The notes: a model not told the origin generated them from the sequence alone. Numbered from the stretch's first letter, positions 1 to 8,831 are shown. The stretch: 64,000 nucleotides of DNA from Mesorhizobium sp. ZC-5 (GCF_025753855.1 NZ_JAOWPT010000003.1:1-64000), one strand, 5' to 3'. Translations and numbers: made by a program.

Positions 1-1313
1 CCGCTCTGGATGACGAGATCCGGGGCGTTCGATGGCGTGATGCTGGCGGAAATCGTAACCAAGCCCGCCTGGGCGCTGCCTATCGTCAGGTTTGGCGTGA
101 AGATGCGATCGAGCTCGGCGTCGGAGAGTTCCAGCGCGAAGGCGCCGTCGGTCACGCTGCCGACATCGATAGCCCAGCCAGCGGTGGCGGGTCGCAAGAC
201 CACCTGGCCGCTGGGGGCGGAGATGCCGGAGGCCGCGCCGACCAAGATCCGGTCGGCGTTGGCGATCACATCACCGCTACTGGAGCCGGCCGCGAATGAG
301 CCCGGAGCGTTCACCGTCAGGGTACCGCCGGGGCCGGTGGTGAGAATGAGGTCGGCTCCGCCTGTGCCGGACGCGGTGATCGAGGCGCTGGTGCCCGCAA
401 CGTTGAGCACACCGATGTCACGCCCAGCGGTGACCGTCAGATTGCCGCCGGTATCGAGGCCGAAGTTGTCGGACAGGATATCGGCGAAGCCGTCGATCAG
501 AACGTCGCGGCCGGCGTTGATGGTGACCGCCCCGCTGCCGATCACGTCATTGTTGAAATCGGCGCCGATGGTGCCGAACTGGACATCGCGGCCGGCGGTG
601 ACATTAATGCTCCCGCGTGGCGCCGTGATCGCACCATTGTCGACATTGCCGATGATGTCGGAGTTGGCGCCGATGGCGGTCAGGGTGACGTTGCCGGACG
701 TGCTGCCGCCACGAACCACTTCGGCGGCGGTGACCGAGTTTGCTTCGGAGAGGAAGATGCTTCCCAGCGTGGTGAAGTTGATGTCGCCGGAGGTGCCGAC
801 GTCCAGGCCGTCGACGTCCGCGCTGACGCCGCCGATCTGCACGCTGCCGAAGTTGCTGACATTGATGCCACCGGTGGTGGTCTCCGCCTCGAACAGGCTC
901 GTCCGAGTCTCGATCGCATTGCCGGCGCCGATCCCGGTCGCGGCGCTCATGATCAGAGCGCCTGCCACAATGTCGGCGCCGGCGTCGGCGCCGCCTTCGC
1001 CGATCGCCCCGTTCGAGACGAGGGTGACAGCGCCCGTCGTGTCGACTCTGTTCATTGCGATCGAGTCTGGCGTCTGCGCCGCATCGGTGAGGCTGCCGAG
1101 GGTGAAGTTCGCCGCGCCGAGCGAGTCGGTAAAATCTATGTTGAGGTTTACGCCGGGGGTGGAGACCGTGAAGATCAGCGCGTCGGCCGGATGCCCGAAG
1201 GTGAAGATGACGACGTCGTTGCCGTCGCGAATGTCCGAAATGTTGTCGCCGGGTGTGCCGTTGTCATTAATGGTGTAGTTGCCGGGCTGTATGAAGATCA
1301 ACGAAAGTGGCAT
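1..1313 (-). CDS. Large beta-strand-repeat surface/secreted protein, N-terminal part (runs off window)
   Basis: The minus-strand frame is open from an ATG at 1311-1313 to the left edge, so about 437 N-terminal residues are visible and the C-terminus is missing. An AAGGGGG Shine-Dalgarno lies 6 bases upstream. There is no obvious Sec signal; the protein starts MPLSLIFIQPGNYTI. The rest is low in Cys and Lys, rich in Gly, Ala, Thr, Asn and Asp, and made of recurring short strands such as SGDINFTTLGSI, GSINVTAGRDV and GNLTVTAGRDIGV. The GxINVTAGRDV-type units are typical of filamentous-haemagglutinin-like or beta-strand-repeat proteins that fold as a right-handed beta-helix. A role in adhesion or as a type I secreted surface protein is inference. 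The secretion signal would probably be in the unseen part. Confidence 0.8.
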   Translation of the reverse strand, partial: MPLSLIFIQPGNYTINDNGTPGDNISDIRDGNDVVIFTFGHPADALIFTVSTPGVNLNIDFTDSLGAANFTLGSLTDAAQTPDSIAMNRVDTTGAVTLVSNGAIGEGGADAGADIVAGALIMSAATGIGAGNAIETRTSLFEAETTTGGINVSNFGSVQIGGVSADVDGLDVGTSGDINFTTLGSIFLSEANSVTAAEVVRGGSTSGNVTLTAIGANSDIIGNVDNGAITAPRGSINVTAGRDVQFGTIGADFNNDVIGSGAVTINAGRDVLIDGFADILSDNFGLDTGGNLTVTAGRDIGVLNVAGTSASITASGTGGADLILTTGPGGTLTVNAPGSFAAGSSSGDVIANADRILVGAASGISAPSGQVVLRPATAGWAIDVGSVTDGAFALELSDAELDRIFTPNLTIGSAQAGLVTISASITPSNAPDLVIQS

Positions 1314-1712
1314 GTCGTCCCCCTTTACTGGCATACCGGAAGTTTAATGGTGCCGCGTCGGATTCTTTCGTCAATATGCCTTACAACGCGAATGAATTGT
1401 TCGCAGGATTCGCCGCAGTGCTTCAATAAGATTTCCGCTCCCGCTCAAAGAAATTAATTCAATCCGATATGCACAGCAAGTCGAAGCATACTTGCGGCAA
1501 AGTAGTCTCTACAGCGAGCGGTCTGCGCAACCGCAAACAGAGACGGTAATGTTGCACAAGCTTGCTGATATTGAGCCGGCTCCCGATCGATCGCCCTCGA
1601 GACACTGCATATGGCAGGCGTGTCGAGAAGTGGTTACGGAAACGCGCGGCGGCGTGTCGATCCGCCCGATGGCCGGGCTTGCAATTCCGTTGCGCATTGC
1701 GACATTGAGTGC
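1314..1712. other. Intergenic region between divergent genes
   Basis: About 400 bases separate the minus-strand adhesin start from the plus-strand truncated sensor start. I see no convincing gene; the short open frames on both strands overlap each other and lack ribosome binding sites. The adhesin-proximal part (about 1330-1500) is visibly richer in A+T than the surroundings and is the likely promoter region. Confidence 0.5.
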
Positions 1713-2490
1713 ATGAGCACGCCCGCACAACCAGTGCGCCTGGTCCGTCCCGAAAAGAAACGGCGCCGAATACCGGTGGCGGTCATCATGGCGCTGAGCT
1801 TCGGCACGCTGGTATTGCTGTCGGTCGGCGGCGTGCTGGCGCTGTCAGTCGGCGCCAATGTCCGCAACACCTTCGACCTGCTCGGCGCCCAGTCGACGCT
1901 CTTGATCGATGCGATGGAGGATTCGCTGCGCGCCGAGATGGGGCGCGCCGAGAGCGCGGTGGACGGTGTCGCGAAACTCTATGCCCAGGGCGAGTTCCAG
2001 ATCGACGGCGAGGAGATGTCGGCAGCGCTTGCCGGTGCGCTGGCGGCAGCGCCAGGGGTGAATGCGATGCTGGTCTGCACGCCCGATCTTATCTGCAGGG
2101 GAGCGGCGGTTGCCGGAGAGGACAACGCCGAGTATCCCGCCGGAACGATCCGGAAACTCCCCACCGAGACCGCGAAATCGCCGGAGGTCCGCGCCGTCCT
2201 CGAAGAGCGGAAGCAAGTCGGTGGACGCCGGTGGGGCGCCTTCGTGGCCAACGAATACGGCCTGTTCGCCAATGTCTCGGCGCCGCTCGCGCGCGACGGC
2301 GCCACGAAGGCCTGGGTGATCGCCGCGGTCGAATTAAAAAATCTGTCCAAGATCACGCAGGAACTGTCGTCGCGCTTCGGCACGCATGCGTTCATTCTGG
2401 ATGGCGGCGGATCCATCCTGGCGGACCAGCGGCTGGCCGATCCGGACGCGCTGAAGAACGGCATCCTGCCGCTGATCGCAAACCTGGAAG
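1713..2490 (+). pseudogene. Truncated membrane sensor (probable adenylate/guanylate cyclase N-terminus)
   Basis: The reading frame starts MSTPAQPVRLVRPEKKRRR, has one long hydrophobic segment at residues about 24-48, and continues as an extracytoplasmic sensor region of about 210 residues resembling a Cache-type domain, including FVANEYGLFANVSAPL and THAFILDGGGSILADQ. At about 2485-2500 homology stops abruptly and the DNA becomes the 3' end of an IS481-family transposase in a different frame. The second membrane segment, HAMP and output domain expected after such a sensor are absent. Rhizobial proteins with this N-terminus usually end in a class III cyclase domain; that assignment is from memory and not shown by the sequence. 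The gene is almost certainly dead. Confidence 0.7.
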
Positions 2491-2978
2491 CCCGCACCAG
2501 AATGGCCGCCACGAGCGCATGCACCGGACCCTGAAGACCGAAACCACGCGCCCGGCCGGCGCCAACAGCCTCCAGCAGCAGGCCAGATTCGATGCTTTCG
2601 TGGCCGAATTCAACACCGAACGCCCGCATGAGGCGCTCGCCATGAAGACCCCGGCCGAGGTCTACACGCCCGCCTCCAGAGCCTATGAGGGGCTGCCGGA
2701 ACTGCAATATCCCTTCCACGACCGCGACATCATCGTCACCACCTGCGACCGCATCTGCATGATGAGAAAGAAGATCAATATCTCGCACGTGCTCGCCGGC
2801 CAGAAGCTCGGCATCAAAGAAGTCGACGACGGCATTTGGCTCGTCTCCTTCATGCGCTATGATCTCGGATATATCGACCTGGAGCAGAGGACCTTGCAGA
2901 CTATCGACAATCCGTTCGGCACGAGATTGTCACCCATGTCTTAGGTACAAACTGTTACCTATGTCTCCGGGTCGTACA
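2485..2978 (+). mobile_element. IS481-family insertion sequence remnant (3' end)
   Basis: The segment carries the C-terminal part of an IS481-type DDE transposase and then a terminal sequence (about 2949-2978, reading TGTTACCTATGTCTCCGGG...TACA) typical of the right end of this family. The left end and most of the transposase are missing, so it cannot move by itself. The left boundary lies inside the truncated sensor gene, and the right end is only about 10 bases from the 3' end of tRNA-Pro. The remnant therefore marks an old insertion or deletion junction next to a tRNA gene. Confidence 0.85.
2488..2944 (+). pseudogene. IS481-family transposase, C-terminal fragment
   Basis: About 150 residues of transposase remain. 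They begin at the catalytic-core end (QNGRHERMHRTLK) and continue with FVAEFNTERPHEALAMKTPAEVY in short recognisable blocks (FNTERPHEAL, TPAEVYTP), then the family's C-terminal beta-rich tail (YPFHDRDIIVTT, AGQKLGIKEVDDGIW, LDNPFG-like IDNPFG). Stop TAG at 2942-2944. The glutamate of the DDE triad lies close to the retained RHE motif, but both upstream aspartates and the N-terminal helix-turn-helix are gone. The fragment is non-functional. Confidence 0.85.
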
Positions 2979-2988
2979 TTGATTTTTC

Positions 2989-3065
2989 TGGTCGGAGTGG
3001 CAGGATTTGAACCTGCGACCCCATCGTCCCGAACGATGTGCGCTACCAGGCTGCGCTACACTCCG
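2989..3065 (-). tRNA. tRNA-Pro (anticodon CGG)
   Basis: On the minus strand a complete 77-base cloverleaf can be folded. The acceptor stem pairs CGGAGTG with CACTCCG, the D-arm reads GCGCAGCCTGGTAGCGC, the anticodon stem-loop is CATCG-TTCGGGA-CGATG with CGG at the anticodon, and the T-arm holds GGTTCAAATCC. Discriminator A is followed by an encoded CCA (2989-2991). It reads proline codon CCG. The IS481 remnant ends about 10 bases beyond the 3' CCA. Confidence 0.97.
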
Positions 3066-3272
3066 CGACCAGACCGCGGGCTTATAGCCGCCGCCCATCG
3101 TTCCCGCAAGCGCCAAAGGACGATCATCGCGCCAAAAAACATGCTTCGTCGAAGTGCCTGATTTGCTTTTCCCTTTACGCTGTCGCAAAGCGGCTCCGGA
3201 TCGTTTAATGCAGCGGTAAATCGTTTGCGGCTACTGTCCGGTCGCAGATTCCGCTTGTGGAGAGTTTCTTCC

Positions 3273-4793
3273 GTGACGTTGAAGCCTGTCGGCGATGCCA
3301 AGCCGAACACTTTTGCCTTCGAGACCAGCGCGCTGGTGAAGCCGTCCGGCTTTCGCGAGTACGATGCGCGCTGGTGGTTCGGCCACGCCGGTTCGGCCAA
3401 GGAGCCGGAGCTTAACCTGATGGGTGTGCAGGCGCTCGGCATGGGGCTCGGCACATTGATCCGCCGGCTCGGTGCCGGACCCGACATCGTCACTGGCCAC
3501 GATTTCCGCAGCTATTCGATGGCGATCAAGCTGGCCATGGTGTCGGGATTGATGGCTGCCGGCGCCAGGGTCAGGGATGTCGGCTTGGCGCTGTCGCCAA
3601 TGGCTTATTTCGCGCAGTTCGCCCTCGACACGCCGTCGGTCGCCATGGTGACGGCCTCGCACAACGAAAACGGCTGGACCGGCGTCAAGATGGGCTGCCA
3701 GCGGCCGTTGACCTTCGGGCCGGAGGAGATGAGCGCGCTGAAGGATATCGTGCTCGCCGGCGATTTCGATCTCGTCGGCGTCGGCTCGTATGAATTCGTG
3801 CCGGGCTTCCGCGAAACCTACATTGACGATCTCACTTCCGGAAAAAAGCTGAAGCGCCGGCTGAAGGTGGTGGCGGCGTGCGGCAATGGCACGGCCGGCG
3901 CATTTGCGCCGCAGGTGCTCGAGCGCATCGGTTGCGAGGTCATCCCGCTCGACATCGAACTCGATCACAGTTTTCCGAACTACAATCCCAACCCCGAAGA
4001 CATGCGGATGCTGCATGCCATTCGCGATCATGTGCTGGAGACGGGCGCCGACATCGGGCTGGGTTTCGACGGCGATGGCGACCGCTGTGGCGTCGTCGAC
4101 AATGAAGGCAACGAGATTTTCGCCGACAAGGTCGGTGTCATGCTCGCCCGCGATATCTCGACCCTGCATCCCGGGTCGAAATTCGTCGTCGACGTGAAGT
4201 CGACCGGCCTTTTCAACACCGACCCGGTGCTGATGAAGAACCGTGCGGTGACGGATTACTGGAAGACCGGCCATTCCTACATCAAGCGCCGCGTCGCCGA
4301 ACTCGGCGCCATCGCCGGCTTCGAGAAATCCGGGCACTTCTTCTTCAACCCGCCGATCGGCCGCGGCTACGATGACGGGCTGGTAACGGCGATCGCCGTA
4401 TGCGAGATGCTCGACCGCAACCCTGGAAAGACCATGGCCGACCTTTACCGCGACCTGCCCCTGACCTATGGCACGCCGACGATGTCGCCGCATTGCGGTG
4501 ACGAGGTGAAATATGGCGTGGTCGACAAGGTGGTGGCGGATTTCCGGAAGATGCAGACGGACGGGCAACTCCTCGCCGGCCAGCCGATCGCCGATCTGGT
4601 GACGGTCAACGGCGTGCGCGTCGTCGCCGAGGACGGCACCTGGGGTCTGGTGCGCGCGTCGTCGAACAAGCCGGAACTGGTCGTGGTCGTCGAAAGCCCT
4701 GTCTCGGCGGAGCGTCGGCGTGCAATGTTCGAGGCGGTCGATGCCGTGCTCCGGAAAAATCCGGAAGTCGGCGCCTACAACCAGACATTCTGA
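3273..4793 (+). CDS. Phosphomannomutase/phosphoglucomutase
   Basis: An alpha-D-phosphohexomutase of 506 residues interconverts mannose-6-phosphate and mannose-1-phosphate (and probably the glucose analogues) in the cytosol. The active-site serine loop TASHNENG puts the phosphorylated serine at S129. The metal loop is GFDGDGDR (D266, D268, D270), and the sugar-binding loop is EKSGH (351-355). The start was taken at GTG 3273 because a GGAGAG lies 8 bases upstream; the frame is open further upstream without a good start. The next gene begins 14 bases after the stop and provides the flanking GDP-mannose steps, so mannomutase is the likely main activity, feeding exopolysaccharide or LPS synthesis. 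Substrate preference between Man and Glc cannot be read from the sequence. Confidence 0.93.
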   Translation: MTLKPVGDAKPNTFAFETSALVKPSGFREYDARWWFGHAGSAKEPELNLMGVQALGMGLGTLIRRLGAGPDIVTGHDFRSYSMAIKLAMVSGLMAAGARVRDVGLALSPMAYFAQFALDTPSVAMVTASHNENGWTGVKMGCQRPLTFGPEEMSALKDIVLAGDFDLVGVGSYEFVPGFRETYIDDLTSGKKLKRRLKVVAACGNGTAGAFAPQVLERIGCEVIPLDIELDHSFPNYNPNPEDMRMLHAIRDHVLETGADIGLGFDGDGDRCGVVDNEGNEIFADKVGVMLARDISTLHPGSKFVVDVKSTGLFNTDPVLMKNRAVTDYWKTGHSYIKRRVAELGAIAGFEKSGHFFFNPPIGRGYDDGLVTAIAVCEMLDRNPGKTMADLYRDLPLTYGTPTMSPHCGDEVKYGVVDKVVADFRKMQTDGQLLAGQPIADLVTVNGVRVVAEDGTWGLVRASSNKPELVVVVESPVSAERRRAMFEAVDAVLRKNPEVGAYNQTF

Positions 4794-4807
4794 TAGGCAG
4801 CGGGCAG

Positions 4808-7054
4808 ATGGCAGAGCGCATCGTCAGTTTCGTCATGAGCGGCGGCGTCGGCTCGAGGCTGTGGCCGCTGTCGCGCGAGGACAATCCGAAGCAGTTCCAC
4901 GATCTCTCCGGCGATGGCTCCATGCTGGTCAAGACGCTGCGCCGGCTGAAGGCGCGGCCGGAAGGCGAGACGCCGATCTATCTGATCGCTTCCGAGCGCC
5001 ATGCCGACCGCGTGCGCACCGACATCGCCTCGCTCGACCTCAACGGCGGCGGCGCAATCTTCGAGCCGGTCGGCCGCAACACCGCCGCCGCGGTGGCCGT
5101 TGCCACATTGCAGTCGATCGCCGCCTATGGCGACGACGCGCTGGTGCTGGTGGTGCCGTCCGACCATGAGATTTCCACCGACCGCCAGTTCTGGGAAACG
5201 GTCGAAAAGGGTGCTCCGGCAGCGGCTGAAGGTCGCTTGGTCGTCTTCGGCATCAAGCCGACGCAGCCGGAGACCGGCTACGGCTACATCGAAGTCGCTT
5301 CCGGCGGCGGAGACGTGCGCACCGTATCGCGTTTCGTCGAAAAGCCGGACCTGGAGACGGCGAAATCTTATCTCGCCGCCGGCACCTTCTTCTGGAACAC
5401 CGGCATCTTCCTGTTCCGTGCCGGCGCGATGCGCGAGGCCTTCGAAAAGTTCCAGCCGGAGATCTGGAAGACATCGGCCGAGGCCTTCAGCCACGCCGTC
5501 GGCGATGTGTCGGGTCTCTATATGTCGCTCGACCTCTATTCCGCCATCCCGTCGATTTCCGTCGACTATGCGATCGCCGAGCGGGTGTCCGACATCGCCA
5601 TGGTTCCGGCGGGCTTCCGCTGGAACGATCTCGGCTCCTGGCAATCGCTGCTCGACGTCAGCCCGTCCGACAAGGAAGGCAACGTCGTCGTCGGCGATGT
5701 CGTCGCCATCGACTGCGAGAATTCCTATCTGCGCAGCGAGGGGCGCCTGCTCTCGGCGATCGGCCTGAAGGACGTCGCCATCGTCTCGACGCCGGACGCC
5801 ACTTTCGTCGCGCCGGTCAGCCACAGCCAGAACGTCAAGAAGATCGTCGAGCAGCTCGAAAAGAGCGGCCGGCTGGAGACGAAATTCACCCCCGCGCACG
5901 ACCGCGTCATCGTCAGCGGCGGCTGGCGCAAGCGCGTCGGCCACTGGCTGTTCGAGGAAACCTTGCCGCTGTGGTCGACGGCGGGTGTCGACGAGGTGCA
6001 TGGCGGCTTCCACGAGGCGCTCGGCTTCGACGGCCGCGCGCTGAAGAAGCCGAAGCGCATGCGCACCATGGCGCGACAGATCTATGCCTTTGCGGTGGCC
6101 AAGGAGCGCGGCTGGACCGGTCCTGCCGAGCGACTGATAGACCACGGCATCGGCTTCATCGCGAAGAACGGCCGCACCGACCGCGGCGGCTGGGTGCGCA
6201 CGCTGAATGTCGACGGTTCGGTCGCCGATCCGGTCGAGGATGCCTACGACCATTCCTGCGTGCTTCTGGCGCTGGCCCACGCGCACCGGTCCGGCCATCC
6301 GCATGCCTTGCAACTCGCCGAAGAAACCTTCCGTTTCCTCGACGCGCATCTGGAAGACGCACGCCTGACCGGTTTCCTGGAGACGCCGGACGGGGAGGGG
6401 GTGCGGCGTTCCAACCCGCATATGCACCTTCTGGAAGCATTCCTCGCATGGCACACGGTCACCGGCGATCGCGTCTATCTGCGCCGTGCGGCCCGCATCA
6501 TCGACCTTTTCCGCAGCCATTTCTTCGATGCCGAAAGCTGGACGCTGGGAGAGTTCTTCGACCGCGACTGGAAGCCGGCGGCGGGTGCGGAGGGCGACTG
6601 GACCGAGCCCGGCCATCATTTCGAATGGGCGTCCCTGCTGGTCGATTTCGCGGCCAAGAGCGGCCAGAAGGACCTGATCGTCTTTGCCCGCAAGCTTTAT
6701 GCCTCGGCCATCGCCAACGGCCTCAACCGCGCCACCGGCCTCGCCTATGCTGCGGTGTCGCGCCACGGCCTGCCGCTGGAAGGCGTGTCACGCAGCTGGC
6801 CGCAGTCGGAGGCGGTCAAGGCCGCGATCGCCCTCGACGGCACCGGCGGCCCGGACCTGAAGCCCGAGATCGAGGCGCGCGTCGGCCGCCTGTTCCGCTG
6901 GCACATCGACCCCGCGCCCCAGGGCCTGTGGATCGACCAGATCGACGAGCGCGGTCGCTCGCTGGCGCAGGAGGTGCCGGCGTCGATCTTCTACCACCTC
7001 GTCTCGGCGCTGACGCAATATCTGGACGGGACCGAGGGCGATCCGAAAGGCTGA
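4808..7054 (+). CDS. Mannose-1-phosphate guanylyltransferase fused to AGE-family isomerase
   Basis: A 748-residue two-domain enzyme. Residues about 1-345 are a nucleotidyltransferase with the GDP-mannose pyrophosphorylase signature GGVGSRLWPLSR...PKQF near the N-terminus and RFVEKP further on, making GDP-mannose from mannose-1-phosphate and GTP. Residues about 365-745 are an alpha/alpha-barrel of the N-acylglucosamine 2-epimerase (AGE) family with NPHMHLLEA, HHFEWASLL and SRSWPQSEA blocks. Rhizobial AGE-fold proteins include mannose-6-phosphate isomerases, so this half probably converts fructose-6-phosphate to mannose-6-phosphate. Together with the mutase 14 bases upstream, two genes would cover all three steps to GDP-mannose. 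Common bifunctional ManC/AlgA enzymes instead carry a cupin isomerase. The isomerase specificity is inference. Confidence 0.9.
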   Translation: MAERIVSFVMSGGVGSRLWPLSREDNPKQFHDLSGDGSMLVKTLRRLKARPEGETPIYLIASERHADRVRTDIASLDLNGGGAIFEPVGRNTAAAVAVATLQSIAAYGDDALVLVVPSDHEISTDRQFWETVEKGAPAAAEGRLVVFGIKPTQPETGYGYIEVASGGGDVRTVSRFVEKPDLETAKSYLAAGTFFWNTGIFLFRAGAMREAFEKFQPEIWKTSAEAFSHAVGDVSGLYMSLDLYSAIPSISVDYAIAERVSDIAMVPAGFRWNDLGSWQSLLDVSPSDKEGNVVVGDVVAIDCENSYLRSEGRLLSAIGLKDVAIVSTPDATFVAPVSHSQNVKKIVEQLEKSGRLETKFTPAHDRVIVSGGWRKRVGHWLFEETLPLWSTAGVDEVHGGFHEALGFDGRALKKPKRMRTMARQIYAFAVAKERGWTGPAERLIDHGIGFIAKNGRTDRGGWVRTLNVDGSVADPVEDAYDHSCVLLALAHAHRSGHPHALQLAEETFRFLDAHLEDARLTGFLETPDGEGVRRSNPHMHLLEAFLAWHTVTGDRVYLRRAARIIDLFRSHFFDAESWTLGEFFDRDWKPAAGAEGDWTEPGHHFEWASLLVDFAAKSGQKDLIVFARKLYASAIANGLNRATGLAYAAVSRHGLPLEGVSRSWPQSEAVKAAIALDGTGGPDLKPEIEARVGRLFRWHIDPAPQGLWIDQIDERGRSLAQEVPASIFYHLVSALTQYLDGTEGDPKG

Positions 7055-7149
7055 CGCCTCGCCATCGCGTAAGCCGGCCATTCGTGCCTCTTGCCGAGCC
7101 GCCGCCGCGATGCTTTTCTGGATTGCACAGGTTCGAGGGGACGGTTGCG

Positions 7150-7446
7150 ATGATCAGGTTTGTTATGGCCGCGGGTTTCTCGGTCGTCTCGTTCGACGCC
7201 TCGGCGGCGGTTCGTTATATGGTGCAGGGGATGACCTGTGCCGAGGTGCAGGAATCCCTGAATCGCGACGGCGTTGCGATCCTTTATCGCCAGGGGGAAT
7301 CCGGCATCGCGCTCTACGATCGGTTTGTGGGCAGCGCATCCTCATGCGCTGCCGGCGAGACGGTCGCCATGCACAAGATTGCGGTGGCCGATACCGACAA
7401 CTGCCGCGTCTCCAAATGCATCGAGGTTCAAAGGTTCGGCGGCTGA
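7150..7446 (+). CDS. Small secreted cysteine-containing protein, unknown function
   Basis: A 98-residue protein starting at ATG 7150 with GAGGGG 8-9 bases upstream. An N-terminal hydrophobic stretch (residues 2-20) ends in a signal-peptidase-like ASA site, so the mature part of about 78 residues should be periplasmic or exported. Four cysteines (in MTCAEV, SSCAAG, DNCRVSKC) could form two disulfides. I do not recognise a functional family. It stands alone, 95 bases after the GDP-mannose gene on the same strand and convergent with the dehalogenase downstream. Confidence 0.75.
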   Translation: MIRFVMAAGFSVVSFDASAAVRYMVQGMTCAEVQESLNRDGVAILYRQGESGIALYDRFVGSASSCAAGETVAMHKIAVADTDNCRVSKCIEVQRFGG

Positions 7447-7543
7447 GCCCGGCACTGCCGCGACACCCTGTGCAGGTGGAACGGCCGAGCACGATGGCCG
7501 TCGTGGCCAGAGCGAACGATGCGGCGCGGGGCTTCGCCGAAAT

Positions 7544-8269
7544 CTACTTCAAAATCTCGGCGAGCTCGATCAGGCCGCGTGCCGTGTAGTCCCAATCACC
7601 AGGCGGCTTGGGGTCGTCGATCTTCGACGGGTCCTGGGCATTTGTGCGAGCGACATACGCCGTCTTCAATCCGCATCGGCGCGCGGCGTCCAGGTCGTAG
7701 TCGTGGGCGGCCACCAGCATCGCCTCTTGCGGAGCCACGCCCAACAGTTCGCAGGCGCGAAGATAAACCTGTGGCATCGGCTTGTAGCCCAGGGAGACAT
7801 CGGCGCCGAGGATGGTGTCCCATGGCAGCCCGGCATGTCTTGCCATGTCCACCAGAAGCCGCGTGTTCCCGTCGGACAACGGCGCGACGATGAAACGTTT
7901 CTTCAAGCTGGACAGACCTTCCACCGAATCCGGCCACGGCTTCAGGCGGTGCCAGGCAAGATTGAGGTTCTCCAGTTCCGCGCTCGGCAGGGCCGATATC
8001 GCCAATCCGAACCCCTCCAGGCACGCTTCCAGGTTCTCCCGGTTGAGCCGGTCGAGCGAAACGAACGGCCGCTTTCCCGAACGAACAGCCTCGACTGACG
8101 CGTCATAGCGCCCGACCCATGCATCGGCGAAAGTGCTGGCGTCGATGTTCGAAGCGCCATGCCGCTTCAGAAAGGAATCTGCCTCGGCCGCTATGCTGCC
8201 GCGCCAATCGACGACCGTTCCCAGAACGTCGAAGAACAACACCTGAATGGTCTTCACTAGGCTCTCCAT
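7544..8269 (-). CDS. Haloacid dehalogenase, type II (HAD superfamily)
   Basis: A 241-residue HAD hydrolase. Motif I is FFDVLGTVVDW near the N-terminus, motif II is APLSDGNTRL, motif III contains the lysine of LGYKPMPQVY, and motif IV is AAHDYDLDAA. The arrangement matches the type II haloacid dehalogenase-like subgroup, which hydrolyses C-halogen or phosphate-ester bonds; the real substrate is unknown. The frame also allows a TTG start at 8299, but ATG 8269 puts motif I at the usual distance from the N-terminus. A second, only distantly similar, type II HAD gene lies at 36658-37320. Confidence 0.87.
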   Translation of the reverse strand: MESLVKTIQVLFFDVLGTVVDWRGSIAAEADSFLKRHGASNIDASTFADAWVGRYDASVEAVRSGKRPFVSLDRLNRENLEACLEGFGLAISALPSAELENLNLAWHRLKPWPDSVEGLSSLKKRFIVAPLSDGNTRLLVDMARHAGLPWDTILGADVSLGYKPMPQVYLRACELLGVAPQEAMLVAAHDYDLDAARRCGLKTAYVARTNAQDPSKIDDPKPPGDWDYTARGLIELAEILK

Positions 8270-8371
8270 GAGATCCGTCTGAGTTTCAGCGCTGTCCAAC
8301 CGAAGTCGGATTAACAGCGGCTGTAGATGCGCCAGCGGGCAGACGCCGTGCCGGCGCGATGCATCAATCGA

Positions 8372-8770
8372 TCAGCCCGCCTGCGGGATTCTTGCGATCA
8401 CCTTGATCTCGAAGTCGAAGCCGGCCAGCCAGTTGACGCCGACCGCCGTCCAGTTCGGATAGGGCTTTTCGCCGAATGCCTTCAGGCGGATTGGGTTGAC
8501 CGTCTCGAACTGTGTAGCCGGGTCGGTGTGGAAGCTGGTCACGTCGACGACGTCGTCGAAGGTGGCGCCGCCGGCCTTGAGCACCGCTTCCAGATTGTCG
8601 AAAGCGAGCTGGACTTGGCTTTTGAAATCCGGCTCTGGCGATCCGTCCTCTCGGCTGCCGACCTGGCCCGAGACGAACAGAAGGTCGCCCGAGCGGATGG
8701 CGGCCGAATAGCGGTTGATGTCGTAGAGCGCCTGGCGGCCGGCCGGGAAGATCGCGTCGCGTTTGCTCAT
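8372..8770 (-). CDS. RidA family (YjgF/UK114) protein
   Basis: At 132 residues this has the usual RidA length and fold signature: SGQVG, QVQLAFDNLEAVLKAGG and VIARIPQ at the C-terminus. RidA proteins hydrolyse reactive enamine/imine intermediates such as 2-aminoacrylate released by PLP enzymes. The conserved catalytic arginine region is less canonical here, so this may be an Rid subfamily member with another substrate. GGAG precedes the ATG by 6 bases. A perfect 7-3-7 palindrome lies 45-61 bases upstream of the start, in the promoter shared with the divergent DUF899 gene. Confidence 0.9.
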   Translation of the reverse strand: MSKRDAIFPAGRQALYDINRYSAAIRSGDLLFVSGQVGSREDGSPEPDFKSQVQLAFDNLEAVLKAGGATFDDVVDVTSFHTDPATQFETVNPIRLKAFGEKPYPNWTAVGVNWLAGFDFEIKVIARIPQAG

Positions 8771-8814
8771 TTTTTGCTCCTATCGATATGCGCCCCGTAT
8801 GTCGGCATATCGGA

Positions 8815-8831
8815 ACATACGCGCCGTATGT
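8815..8831. promoter_or_regulatory. Candidate operator: perfect 7-3-7 palindrome ACATACG-CGC-CGTATGT
   Basis: The palindrome lies between divergent ridA-like (start 8770) and DUF899 (start 9023) genes. A further CGTATGT half-site is at 8796-8802. ATAC/GTAT palindromes of this size are typical of TetR-family operators. No TetR gene other than betI lies within 8 kb, so the regulator is probably encoded elsewhere. Confidence 0.5.

Noticed and set aside
10-1278. Plus-strand frame of 422 codons over the adhesin
   Set aside because: It is antisense to a continuous minus-strand frame with clear beta-strand repeats and a good ribosome site; its own product is Pro/Ser/Arg-rich without domain signals.
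4775-6766. Minus-strand frame of 663 codons opposite the GDP-mannose gene
   Set aside because: G+C-rich antisense frame; the plus strand carries well-recognised enzyme domains and the minus product resembles no family.
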